The position numbers were made by a program, and so were the translations under genes. The notes beneath the pieces are model-generated. The model worked only from the letters and a program-made list of their open reading frames with translations, searched no databases and was not told where the DNA came from. A stretch of 64,000 nucleotides of DNA from Sanderia malayensis. Its lineage: Eukaryota > Cnidaria > Scyphozoa > Semaeostomeae > Pelagiidae. Below are positions 43,946 through 54,622 of the stretch, piece after piece. Location: assembly GCA_013076295.1 (NCBI GenBank), contig RQOL01000139.1, forward strand, positions 806,001-870,000, in the 5' to 3' direction. How positions within the stretch are numbered: position 1 is the stretch's first letter; every line of letters begins with the position of its first letter.

Positions 43946-46354
43946 TCATGTTATGTTGTTTAGCATGTTTCTCGTCGCTTGCATGGCTTTTTCGTAAACA
44001 TCAATACCAAAGCAGTTGCTCTCTGCATTTCGAGCAATCTGTGTTGATAATTCATCAATCTGTTCATTTGTGAGTGGATCTGAGGATACAGCTATATCCA
44101 CATCTGCTTCAATTTCTTCCTCACATACAGGCCCATCCCAGTCAATGCCATACTGTGTTGCATCGTCCTAACAAAGCAAACGTTCATTTAGTGAAATTCC
44201 CTTTCGAAACTTTATCAAAGTTACACAGGAATGAAACAAAAAGGAACGTGTGTTAGAAACAAGCCCTAGCAGTGTTTTGCTGAGGTAGCATTGCATTAAA
44301 TGTGAAGGAGGAATTATTTTTTCTTGGTGAACAAAAATTGTCGTTGACCTAAAAAAGTATCAGTGAGTTACTTGTTTATTTTATTGTCACTTGTTGTTTA
44401 GTTGCTAGTTTATTTTCTTACTGTTGAATGCTGTATGAATAAGATAAACAATCTTGCCTGACACGAGGGCTCCCAAATTTGATCAGAAATATCAGAATTA
44501 TTTCCAAACGCTTTGTGTTGCCCTTCTATCCAAAGCTGATTGGGGGTAACACTCTTCTCAGTTCTGAGTTTATGGCAATTCCAAGCTGTTGTAAATTCGG
44601 CTAGATGTCTGTTTATCCTTTCTTTGTAGACCCATTGTAGCACAAACATTTCCACTTCATCTTTTACATTTAGCATTTCTGATACTTCCATGTATACAAA
44701 TAGGCAATAGTAGATGTAGATAACCCCCAAGTACACATCCACCCACAAACGTTCTATCCATTGGTTGTGAACACTTTTTCCAGTGATAAAGCTACCTCTG
44801 TCTGGACCTCTGTCTGGGTGGGTAAACATGTACCAGGCAACATCAACATTCTCTACTCCCATATCACCGCGTACCCTAGATGGGAGTCCATATTTCTCAA
44901 CTGCAGTCAAAAATTCTCTGAGTACAGTTTCTGCTTTGTTGTTTGTGTTACACGAGAGGAACATTATTTTCCGGCTATATCCGTCAATGCAACCATGGAT
45001 TACAAATCCCCATCTATAAAACAAAATATAACCAAACATTGTGATGTTGAAAATTTCAAAAAGAAAATATGTAAGCCTTTAGGCAAACGGCATTGAAATA
45101 AAGGGTCAAAAAGTTCAATCACTTGAGATCGACAATATTGTCTTAAGAATTTATAAACAAATACACGCTTTTTTTATAAGAAACTTGGCTCAGCACATAG
45201 TACTAAAATTTTCTTAAATTTGCTATTGTTCTAATAAACAATAGAACACAAGAATCTATTGTACTTTCGAAAAAATCCTAGTTCTTAGTTCCTTACAAAG
45301 TGGTTCCTTATAAAAAAGTGTGTAACTAGTAAAAGACGAGCAAAAATTCAAGTACCTTGAAGTAAGAATATTTAAGAAAATTTAATAACGTTTCGGGCCT
45401 TTATCGAAGTGACGTTTACACTCAGTTACAGTACAAAAGTGGTATACATAGATAGGTATATAAAAATGAAAACGAGACTTAAAGAAAAGAGGTGAATAAA
45501 TACAGTAATAATAAAGCTAGTCTAGACTAGCTAGAAAAACTCTGCACAGAATGATTTATTACTCGATAGGCATTGGCCCAGACAAACACGACTTAAATCT
45601 GTAATAAATAATAAGGTTTTCATACAGAGGGTGTCACTTTACAAATGTTACATCTAATGTACCTTATAAGCTTATGGTGTCCATCTAAATGCCATAACGT
45701 CAATATTCCAGGCACTTTGTATTGCCTCCTTGCAGTGGTCGTGATTTGCAGTGCTCTTGTTAATACGCCTTCTGGATCTACTCTTCGCATCGACTGCCTT
45801 ATCCTTCGTTCTAAAACTTTTATGTCTTCAGCAATCAGCAAGCTTTGCATCCTTCTATATCCAGCATTTGGGTTCTTTTTGATCAACCCTTTAATCTTGC
45901 TCTCTAGCTCCTCGTCATTAATTTGTGAATACGTTTGACCAATCGACAGATTAAAATGTCTTAGTCTACGTTTGACAGTACTGACACTAGTGGATATCAT
46001 TTTGGCTATCATAGGAACACTAAAATTGTTTTCGAGATAGAATTCAAGCTGCATTTCGGTGATATTGTATTTTGGTCTTCCCTTGGAACTATTCATTAAT
46101 CTTGGAGCTTTATAACCAAATTCGCATGGTGAAGTTGATGATTTTTGGCATAGTGTGGAAGTTAATTTTGCTAACGATTGTATTTCCGTATCTACACCAT
46201 ACAATGCATTGCATCTCGAAATCAGAGTGTTCAAGTTGTCGATTCGGTACTGCATGTAATCCCATTCAACTGACGAAATGCCTGATAAAATGCCTGAAGC
46301 GATATTTCTGCTGGTAACATTATGAAATCGCATGAAATTATTAACATTCATCAC
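43946..46354 (-). CDS. IS3EU-like transposase (rve DDE integrase fold), three exons
   Basis: Exon 1 46354-45663, exon 2 45013-44458, exon 3 44167-43946, giving 489 residues with consistent phases. Exon 1 has helix-turn-helix regions ([36 protein letters not shown]) and ends at the first catalytic Asp in [11 protein letters not shown]. Exon 2 has [16 protein letters not shown], the second Asp in [12 protein letters not shown] and Glu in [15 protein letters not shown], then [15 protein letters not shown]. Exon 3 has [18 protein letters not shown]. Intron 2 uses a GC donor (CAG|GCAAGA). I see no stop or frameshift, so this may be an intact transposase. The start lies about 30 bases inside the right arm. 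It would cut and integrate the element by DDE chemistry. Confidence 0.85.
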
Positions 46355-46385
46355 TACATATACTCATATACGCTTTTTGTAATCT

Positions 46386-46697
46386 TAATTGAAAACGAGG
46401 TTTCTCGGTTCGATTTTGCAAATGGTCGTCGTAATTGAAAACGAGGTTTCTCGGTTCGATTTTGCAAATGGGCGTCGTAATTGAAAACGAGGTTTCTCGG
46501 TTCGATTTTGTAAATGGGCGTCGTAATTGAAAACGAGGTTTCTCGGTTCGATTTTGCAAATGGTCGTCGTAATCTCAATGCCGGTTTTGAAAATGGGGGT
46601 CGGACGAATCACGATGCCGGTTTTACAAACCGGGGTCGTATCGCAACGGTGGGATAACACAATCACCAATTATTTTTGACCCCCCTGCCGCTCCATA
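46386..46697. repeat. Right inverted arm of element D, four 46-bp tandem units
   Basis: Inverted copy of 39205-39435, but with four 46-bp units (46389-46572) instead of two. It ends GCCGCTCCATA, next to CTCCTT. Confidence 0.9.
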
Positions 46698-46703
46698 CTC
46701 CTT

Positions 46704-46921
46704 CTCCCCTCAACCATGGTTGGACCCTGGAAAATGGAAAGTGTCAGCCACTAAGGTACACAAAGGCCCCTGTGCCAGAGAAGTTTGAGCTGCCTGCATC
46801 AGTGGGTGATGATGAAGACGATGACGATGGCAATGCATCGGACACAAGTAGTTTTTGCGGAAGCGACAGTGACTTGGACGACGAGGTATCGGAAGAAGAA
46901 TGCAAGAGTGATTTGGAATAA
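46704..46921 (+). pseudogene. Element C Academ-like gene, C-terminal end after element D
   Basis: Continues the interrupted gene in frame from SPLNHGWTLENGKCQPLRY to an acidic tail (GDDEDDDDGNASDTSS) and a stop. The N-H-G-W...P-L-x-Y pattern is the normal end of this family. The usual cysteine repeats after it are absent and an acidic stretch takes their place. Confidence 0.75.
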
Positions 46922-46976
46922 AGCGACGTAAGAAAATATATTGATAATACAATTAGCAGACAATGCCAACGTAGCC

Positions 46977-47135
46977 TCGCTCCACCAGGCGTATATCCTC
47001 CACGGCAATATATGCCTGGTCATATTTGAATATATTTTTCGGGCTTCTTAGCCTCAAGGCTCAAATCTCAACCCCGAAAAATGTCCTCAAAAGGTGACCA
47101 GGCGTATTGCCATGGATATAGGCCTGGTGGAGCGA
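46977..47135. mobile_element. MITE, 159 bp, arms of about 45 bp, inside element C
   Basis: The left arm starts TCGCTCCACCAGGCGTATAT; the right arm is its inverted near-copy, ending GGCCTGGTGGAGCGA. The arms also share GGCAATAnnnGCCTGGTCA. The centre is short and non-coding. No clear target duplication. Confidence 0.7.
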
Positions 47136-47583
47136 TGATCACATCAATATCATAAAACAGTGAAATGCGTAAAAACACCTCCAATAACAAAGATCCTTAT
47201 TCCCATTTTTTCTTATTTTGAACCATAAAGTGAATTTTCTAGGGGACTAGGTCAGAGTCTCCAGAGGTCGGAAAGAAGTTCTTTAATGCATTTTGCAGTT
47301 GAGACACTTAGTTCTCTTATTTTCAAAGCGGGAAGCAGCATATTTAGATAGCAGTTGATACTCATAGCATGAAATAGCGCAATATACCCATTATCACTCA
47401 AAATCAGGGGGTAGAATATGTGACCCCCGTCATATATATGTAAAAAGGTAATTTTGGGGGTATTTGTGGTGGGGGATGATGCCTTGTCGGTGTTGGTCTG
47501 TGGACTGGCTCATTTGGTACAAATTTGGTCACTTTTACAGGGTCGAATTAGTTTTTATGGTAATTTCAAGAGAAAATTTGGGG

Positions 47584-49253
47584 TGACAGATCGGTTTGCT
47601 GCCATGTGCAAGAATAATAGCTTGCAGTTTACTTTTAGCTGTTGTGCGTCTTGTACCACCGGGGTTTGCCAAACTCAAAGGCACAGCACTCAAGGGATAC
47701 TTTAATGCCCCTTTGTAGTCAATCAACTGCCCAGTCTTTGCTGAGAGAGATAAAGACTTGCAAGAATGTTACGGTTGGCTTCAATGGTTTTTATTTGGGA
47801 TGATTCTTTTATTTTAACCTTTCTGCTTTCACTTGCAAACAATTTTACTTTTGTGCGTTTTATGGGATCATGAAAGCGTTTGTTGTTGCCGAGAAGTCTT
47901 TCGTTTCGAAAATTATCATATTCTTCTTCATCAATTTCTCTTAGTTTCTTTGCATCAAATGCAATTTGAACCGCAAGAGGAATACCAGAGCTTACATTCA
48001 ATAACTTGGTTTTATCAAGCTCGGCAGAAAACGGGTTAATATATTCTCCCTTGAGAGTCCGGACAATGTTAGGGACTAACTTTTCAGATTTCAAAATTTG
48101 AGATGGCCTTAAAGGTTTATAAATTGTTGATGCACTGTTAATATCTGCCATTTGAAGTAGTTCTTTCATGATTTTCTTTTGTTCAGCACGGTTTAATGTC
48201 CACTTTAACATACTTGCCCTATCGGATGCAAAATGGGTGATTCCTCCTATAGTTTTTGCACCCTGGATCAGAGTTTGTTCCCCTCTTTGATCAATTGCAA
48301 CTCTTAAGGGAAACTTTTCTTGTGCTTGCACAGACATACCTTTTGCGCGCAACAGATCCTTTAATCCAGGATACAGTTCTTCCATCCTCAAAAGAACTTC
48401 CATAAAATGAGCCATACCGAGCGTAATTAAGTTTCTGAGGAGAGAAATAAAATGGCAAAAAGTATTTCCAGCAAAGCCTGCTTAGATCGAAATTGTTTTC
48501 TTGAACAGCAATATGGGCCAAATGTTGCTTTTCCATTCAATCCAAATAGAAGCTCAACCAAAATTGTGCTGTAAGGCCAAATTTGCCATGGCAAACAGAC
48601 TGTTGAAATTCTTGGGATTTGTCGATGAAGCCTGTTTCACCTAATGTAACATGAGGATCGAATTCTTGCTCCTTAGCAGCCACCACATAAGAATGAGGAA
48701 TAACCAAGTCAAACTTGATCAAAAATCGCTCAAACATGAGTCTCTAGTGCTTCTGAAAAGCAAGCATGAACAGTCCATGCACGGTTATAATGTGTTCCAC
48801 TCAAGACTGTAACTCCACTGTAACTTCATCAAATCTTGTTTGCATCGTGGTTATTTTCCATTTCTTTGATCGTGGAAATTCTAGTCTGCTTTCGGCAGTA
48901 ATCGCAATTGGGGAATCTTCTTGAAATGCAATCATATGTGTCAAATTTATAATACCATGACCAGTTTGGGTCTCAATGTTCATATTAAAATTGTCAACCC
49001 AGAAATATGTTAACACTGTCTGATTTTCATCACAAGGAAAGAGTGGCAAAGCTTGGGTATTTTTAGCTAAAAGCTGCAACTTTTCGGCTTGAGCAGTTTC
49101 AATTTCGCAAACCAGGTTATATTCAATACAATGACCAAGGTGATTCAAAATTTGATCTGTTTTCTTACCGGTCAAATTGTGGAGCCCTACGCCAAGTAAA
49201 AAGTGTTTTGATGTAATACATTTCCCTCTTGTCACACCAAAAATTAGACCCAT
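47584..49253 (-). pseudogene. Element B Academ-like gene (interrupted by element C)
   Basis: The minus strand starts near 49253: GVTRGKCITSKHFLLGVGLH, LNHLGHCIEYNLVCEIETAQ, LTYFWVDNFNMNIETQTGHG and IINLTHMIAFQED. After breaks come LNYARYGSFYG, MEELYPGLKDLLRAKGMSVQ, GEQTLIQGAKTIGGITHFAS, LRPSQILKSEKLVPNIVRTL and YPLSAVPLSLANPGGTRRTT. It is the same family as the element C gene and the 20914-21780 fragment. Several frameshifts (near 48800, 48540, 48410 and 47725). Coding ends at CHP where element C begins. Confidence 0.65.
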
Positions 49254-49814
49254 GCCATCATGACCAGCTCATGACCTATTTTATCGATTATTCATGCTCT
49301 ATGTCCTATTCAGTCAGTGTATTGAATTCATTTCATTGTATCCCTTCAGAATTTGGTTTTATGAACTGTAAACTGCTTACACAATAGCCTACTTAAGTTA
49401 TGGCTCTTTCAAAAAGGATGTGTGAAGTAGATTGCACAGAAACTGCATAAATATTGAAACCTTAGTAAGTGGCAATGACGTCAATAATCTATCACGTTTT
49501 ATACTCATCCACATAGCCATGTGTTTTTGAATGAAACTGTTGATTCGTTACAAAGTGATTATAAGCTGATTTTCCTTTCACGCAACCCAGTTTCCGCATT
49601 CTAATCTTAGCCCATCTTACAGGCCGAGAACACCTTAAAACAAGACTGGAGTAAGGGCGCTCCGGGGCTCTTGCCCCCAAATAGTCAACAAACTCCATTT
49701 TCCTGGTAGTTTAACATTTATTCATTGTTTTCTTCAACAGTAGCACAACCTCAATAGGCTTTTGGCCCTTCATACTGCCCTGCAGCGGTCATTCCAAACA
49801 AGGTAAAAAAGGGA
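49254..49814. other. Element B right interior, no gene recognised
   Basis: Between the start of the minus-strand gene and the right arm. No coding or repeat structure seen; it may hold the promoter of the 47584-49253 gene. Confidence 0.5.
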
Positions 49815-50118
49815 TAATTGATCACGTGACTATTCTAATTATAGCAACAAGTTAGTATTTACACAGGGTGAATTAAAATAACTCCTGCGTTCATCATTAG
49901 AAAAAGAATCGCTGCCCTAACAGTAGGAAAAGATGAAAATTGACAACTGCTCCTCCACAGAGGCAAAAAGTTGAAGTGATTGCCTTTAACCCCCGTTTTT
50001 ACCCCTTAAACCCCAGCAGTTCCCCGTTCACCATCACTTTTTTATTTACTCATGTCTTTAGCTACTTGAAAATGTTCATTTAAATTTCTCTGCTCTGAGT
50101 TGGTACCTGCCGCCAATA

Positions 50119-51386
50119 TAGCCTGCTCTAACAAGGTTGGCCATATGATCATTGCTTGCATTGATGATATTTTGATCAGGATCGAATCTTATGATTCCTG
50201 CGAAAGGGCTGTGATTGATACAATAAATTTGTTTGATTCTTTAGGTTTTGTAATACATCCTACAAAATCTGTATTTATCTCAACAAGAGAAATTAATACT
50301 TGGGTTTCATGATAAATGACTTTGTCATTTATAATTCAACCTCAATGACTTTGTCATTGCCAAAAGAGAAGATGTTGTCATTAAAAATGGCATGTGATCA
50401 GATTATTCTTTTACCACGTCAGACTATTCGTAAAATTGCCTCTGTGACAAGTAACATAGTGAGTGTTTTTCCTGCTGCTGAATATGGACCACTATATTAT
50501 CGTGCTCTGGAAGAATTTAAGATCAAAGCTCTTAAACAAAATAAGGGGAATTTTGGCAATATGATGCCTTTAACAGATGGTGCACTTACAGAACTAGAAT
50601 GGTGGTCACAAAATGCTCTTAATTTTGCAAAAGAATATTATGACTATGTTATTGCAACTGATGCCTCAAAGTTGGGCTGGGGAGCAGTCCTTGGTGAATC
50701 TTCTACAAATGGAACATGGTCCACTGAAGAAGTTAGTTTTCAAACATTAAAACTTCAAACAAAAAAAGACCATTAAAATTTCGTGTGATAACTCTACTGC
50801 CATCTCGACAGTAAATAGAATGGGCAATTGCCATTCTACCCCATGCAACAATTTTGTGAAATTAACATGGGAGGGGGCCAAGTCCAGAGATAAATGGCTT
50901 ACTGCCTCTCACATACCTGGTGTGGAGAATATTCTAATAGATCAAGAGTCCAGATTACGTGCGACAAGATTAGAATGAAAATTAAATCCAAAAATATTCA
51001 AATATATTTTATCTGGGGAAATTTGAAATTTCGCCAGCAGTTGATCTTGTTGCTTCCAGACTGCATTACCAGTTGAAACCATTTGGATCTTTTAGACGTG
51101 ATCCAGAAGCATTTACAGTTGACGCATTTCATCTTAATAGGTCAAAACTTTTATTTTATTCATTTCCATCATTCTAAATTATTCCCAAAGTTTTGCAAAA
51201 AATTTTAGCTGAGGGGGCGATTGGTCTCCTTATTTTGCCAGATTGGCCAAATCAGGCATGGTATCTGCTTTTTACGAAGCATGCTTCAAATCTTATTACT
51301 ATTCTCATCGGATTGTGGACACCAAATTTCAATAAGAACAGAAATTCCATGAAAGATTTGTGCCCTAGGGACCTAGCAATTATTTA
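50119..51386 (+). pseudogene. DIRS-like reverse transcriptase (3' part) and RNase H
   Basis: Resumes after element B with GHMIIACIDDILIRIESYDS, the RT catalytic box with C-I-D-D in place of Y-x-D-D. Then LGFVIHPTKSVFIS, the connection region LPKEKMLSLKMACDQIILLP, and an RNase H start, YVIATDASKLGWGAVLGESS. A stop and frameshifts follow near 50300, 50775 and 51180. It belongs with 30654-32105 on one side and 58465-58846 on the other. It ends near 51386, where element E begins. Confidence 0.75.
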
Positions 51387-51492
51387 AGGCCATGGCTTTC
51401 TTTCATTCACTCCTTTCAAGCAACGATCTGTTCGACAAGAGATATTTTTTGTGATGTCTAATTAACCTCGCCGTCACCTTACCACCTCCATC

Positions 51493-54113
51493 ATGGCCCA
51501 AATTCCCGGCCATGTGCAGCGGGAAGATGTAGTACAAGCCATTTTGGGCCATGAAAATAACGGTAATAATATTCAAGCTCGACCTGAGGCTCAGACCCAA
51601 CGGGTCCGTCAAGCCGAACCAGGCAACCAACAAGAGCAAGAAGCACGTGCTGGAAACCCAATTCAACATCAACACGTTGCTCAAAATCCAGGCGTGGTAG
51701 GTGAGCCTCATTTAATATGCTTTTTTTTACTGTTGGTTGGTTAGTCCTTCGACTTCGTTAGTTTCTGTTTACTACTGCCTATTTATGTAGGTTCCCTTTT
51801 ACGCAGTATGGGCATGCGTGAGACGTCGCACGTGTTGGTTGATGTGGTATCTGCCCTTATTTTTACTCGATTTTTTTTTTCATAACAAATTCATTGATGG
51901 GTTAATTTTGTATTTCTAGTAATTTTAATATGGTCTAATATATGCCCTTCTGTAGTTTGGTGGCTTTTCCGGATAAACTTCCCTACAGTATATGCCTTTT
52001 TTATGCTTTTTTGCTAAGTGTGCATTCTCTATATCATGTAAATAGAAGTATTCATTATACTGATTACTATATATCTTATGGCCATTTGCCCTAGGTGGCT
52101 TTGTAATTTGTCTTTGTGGCCATTTGCCCTAGGTGGCTTTATAATTTAATGTCTTCATGGCTATTTGCCCTAGGTGGCTTTGCCATTTAAGTATGTCATG
52201 GCCATTTGCCCCAGATGGCTTTATAATTTCATGTATTTATGGCCATTTGCCCTAGGTGGCTTTGTAATTTAATGTTTTTGATGGCCATTTGCCCTAGGTG
52301 GCTTTATGATTTAATATTTTTATGGCCATTTGCCTTAGTTGGCTTTATAATTTAATGTTTTTTATGGCCTTTTGCCCTAGGTGGCTTTATAATCTAATGT
52401 TTTCATGGCCATTTGCCCTAGGTGGCTTTATAATTTAATGTTTTTATGGCCGTTTGCCCTAGGTGGCTTTATAATTTAATGTTTTTTATGGCCTTTTGCC
52501 CTAGGTGGCTTTATAATCTAATATTTTCATGGCCATTTGCCCTAGGTGGCTTTATAATTTAATGTTTTTATGGCCATTTGCCATAGGTGGCTTTGTAATT
52601 TAATGTTTTTATGGCCATTTGCCCTAGGTGGCTTTATAATTTAATGTTTTTATGGTCATCTGCCCTAGGTGGCTCCATAATTTTATGTATCATGGCCCTT
52701 TGCTCTAGGTGGCTCCAAATATATCTTATGGCCATTTGCCCTTAGGTGGCTTTATAATTTAATGTTTTTATGGTGATTTGCCCTAGGTGGCTTTACAATT
52801 TAAAGTGTTTTAGGGCCATCTCCCTAGGTGGCTTTGTAATTTAATATTTTATGGTCATTTGCCCTGGGGGGCTAATAACTTAATGCATGATGACCATTTG
52901 CTATAGGCGGCTTCAAATGTATCTTATGGACATTTGCCCTAGGCGGCTTCAAATTTATCCTATGGTCATTGGCCCTAGGTGGCTTTATAATTTCATGTAT
53001 TTAATGGTTATTTGCCCTATAGGTGGCTCTTCGTAATTCTTGATGGGGCAGTTGCCCCAGAGTGATCAGAAAATTCACTTTTTCTCAATCTAGACAAATG
53101 CTTTATTAGCTTGCTTTTGTGTTTCACGAAGGGCCTTGGCTATCATTTGTAACTTCCTAAGTTTAATTCAATGATCTTTGGTTAGCCTGCAGCCTTTATC
53201 TCTATTTTGTTGCACAGTGCCTTTAAGTGGTTGTATTTGGGCTAAAAGGTGATTCTTAGTTTATGCGTTATATGGCTGTTTTTCAAGATTTGTTCTATTT
53301 TTGCCACATATGTCATGAAGTTTGATTAAACCCTTTGGTCAATGAGCTAATTCGCTGTTTTATTTGCACCCTGGTTAATATTCATCCTTTAGTAATTCTT
53401 GTTTCCCTTCATTTCACAGGGGAATGATAATGATATGCAAGCATTGCTGGGTAGACTGGCTGCCTTAGAGAACCGCAATAGGCCGACAGTCTCGTCTCTT
53501 AAGAAGGGAATCATTCAATATGCCTTGAGACAAACATCTGACTTTGATAAATATGAGGCGCTAGCGAAGGTGGAGAGCCTGAAGAATGTCAGCAAAGACT
53601 TAAAGGACAAAAAAGCAGATTATTACGCCAATACGCATGCTGCTCTGTTGGAAAGGATTGACAAACCTAGTGTTTTTAAAGTGTTTTTAAAGATTATATC
53701 CTGTCACTTCTAGGTGGCCGAGACTATCAGAAAATTATAGAGTTTCTAAGATCGACAAGTCGTTTAAAGACAAGGAATCATCTGTGAGGGCGCAGGCCTT
53801 CCATCCTCAGCTTCCACCACTGCAGATGCCATCTGCCACTCATGGTAATCAGTTTCAGGGCCAGATTCCACCTACAGCCTTTGGTTCATTCGTCCCTCAT
53901 CAAAATGTTCCTTACCTCGCTCCGTACCATCCGGGCATCCATGGTACACCCTTGTTGGCTTCCTCCCCCAGGCCTGCTCTCCCGGCGTTCGGCAGACAGC
54001 CAAGATTTTGTACTTTCTGCCATATGAATAATCACACTTATGCAACATGCTTCAGAAGAAGACGGTTTATGCCATATCAGAGAAGCCGCAATAACAACTC
54101 TAGCAATAACAAT
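51493..54113 (+). pseudogene. Element E gag-like gene with an intron
   Basis: Exon 1 (51493-51696) starts MAQIPGHVQREDVVQAILGH and is Gln/Asn-rich. A GT donor follows at 51697 and an AG acceptor at 53419, and the phases join as GV|GNDNDMQALLGRLAALENR. The second part continues through a helical region (LKKGIIQYALRQTSDFDKYE), needs a frame change near 53700, and ends with a proline-rich stretch and a zinc knuckle, RFCTFCHMNNHTYATCFRRR. The gag protein would package element RNA. The 1.7 kb intron holds the minisatellite at 52070-53045. Confidence 0.65.
52070..53045. repeat. Minisatellite of about 41 bp in the gag intron
   Basis: About two dozen copies of ATGGCCATTTGCCCTAGGTG followed by GCTTTATAATTTAATGTTTT, with scattered substitutions and one-base length changes. 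The core GCCATTTGCCCTAGGTGGC is close to an inverted repeat. The rest of the intron (to 53419) shows nothing further. Confidence 0.92.
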
Positions 54114-54622
54114 TAGCTGTTGACTTTCCATTTGTGTTTTTCACGAAATTTTTGTAGTTATTTGTTATAATAATTTGCTACGCTATAATGATATAACTCT
54201 GGATAAGCGATTTGATTTCATTTTGTTGTCTTCTTCCTGTGTTGGTCGAAACAAGGTTGGATGATACCTTCGCCTTGTTTTTTATTATCGTCATAAGAGT
54301 CCTAATGCATATCATGGCAAATTGTCTATAACCCTAAGGTTTCGGTGCGGTAGAAATTTTCTTTGGCGTTTTGGTATAAACTCTATAGAATTTAATTCCT
54401 TTGCTAGTGTAACCTACTCAAATTTTTTATCTTTTTCCATAGGGCTGTCTGTTTGGTTGCCAGAAGTCTTTCTCTCCCCACCTATCAAGCCAATTGGGGG
54501 TCTAACTCGTAGGCCTTTACACTCGGTCGTGGACTGGGTTCCATGCGGCTTGGTCGGAGGGTCCCTTTTCTTCCTACTTTTTCTCTTTTAAGATTCATTT
54601 CTATAGATTTGATATTTCATTT

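Larger units (their letters stand above)
39205..46697. mobile_element. Element D: IS3EU-like transposon, 7493 bp, CTCCTT duplication, carrying a UBX-HECT gene
   Basis: Target duplication CTCCTT at 39199-39204 and 46698-46703. The termini TATGGAGCGGCAGGGGGGTC are perfectly inverted at both ends. The arms contain 46-bp tandem repeats. It carries a convergent pair: a nine-exon UBX-HECT ubiquitin-ligase-like gene (plus) and a three-exon rve-type transposase (minus). A 6-bp duplication with TAY-type ends and an IS3-like transposase fits the IS3EU superfamily as I recall it. Excision with one CTCCTT rejoins the element C gene in frame (KPDHPP|SPLNHGW). Confidence 0.9.
33821..47580. mobile_element. 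Element C: Academ-like DNA transposon with inverted arms of about 410 bp, inserted in element B
   Basis: Left arm from CAAATTTTCTCTTGAAATTA; the right arm ends with its reverse complement. Arms 33821-34230 and 47165-47580 match over their length, including CATATATATGACGGGGGTCA-like words. GGG stands directly outside both ends (33818-33820 and 47581-47583), consistent with a 3-bp target duplication. Without nested element D it is about 6.3 kb and carries one long plus-strand gene with a FEN1/PIN-type C-terminal part. The 3-bp duplication and XPG-like nuclease are the features I associate with the Academ superfamily. Confidence 0.75.
32106..50118. mobile_element. Element B: DNA transposon with inverted arms of about 300 bp, inserted in the DIRS-like RT
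   Basis: The ends read TATTGGCGGTAGGTACCAAC at the left and the reverse complement of TATTGGCGGCAGGTACCAAC at the right. The arms match over about 300 bp (32106-32408 and 49815-50118). Taking TA at each tip as a 2-bp duplication is possible but not provable, since it is also part of the match. Subtracting nested elements C and D leaves about 4.2 kb with a minus-strand Academ-like gene (47584-49253). The insertion separates the two parts of the DIRS-like RT. Confidence 0.75.

Noticed and set aside
32106..47580. A single giant transposon from 32.1 to 50.1 kb encoding HECT, integrase and nuclease together
   Set aside because: Inner ends with their own target duplications, and restored frames at the 39.2/46.7 junctions, show separate nested insertions.
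52070..53045. A CRISPR-like or regulatory array in the 41-bp repeats
   Set aside because: The whole unit repeats, so there are no spacers; it lies in an intron bounded by good splice sites.
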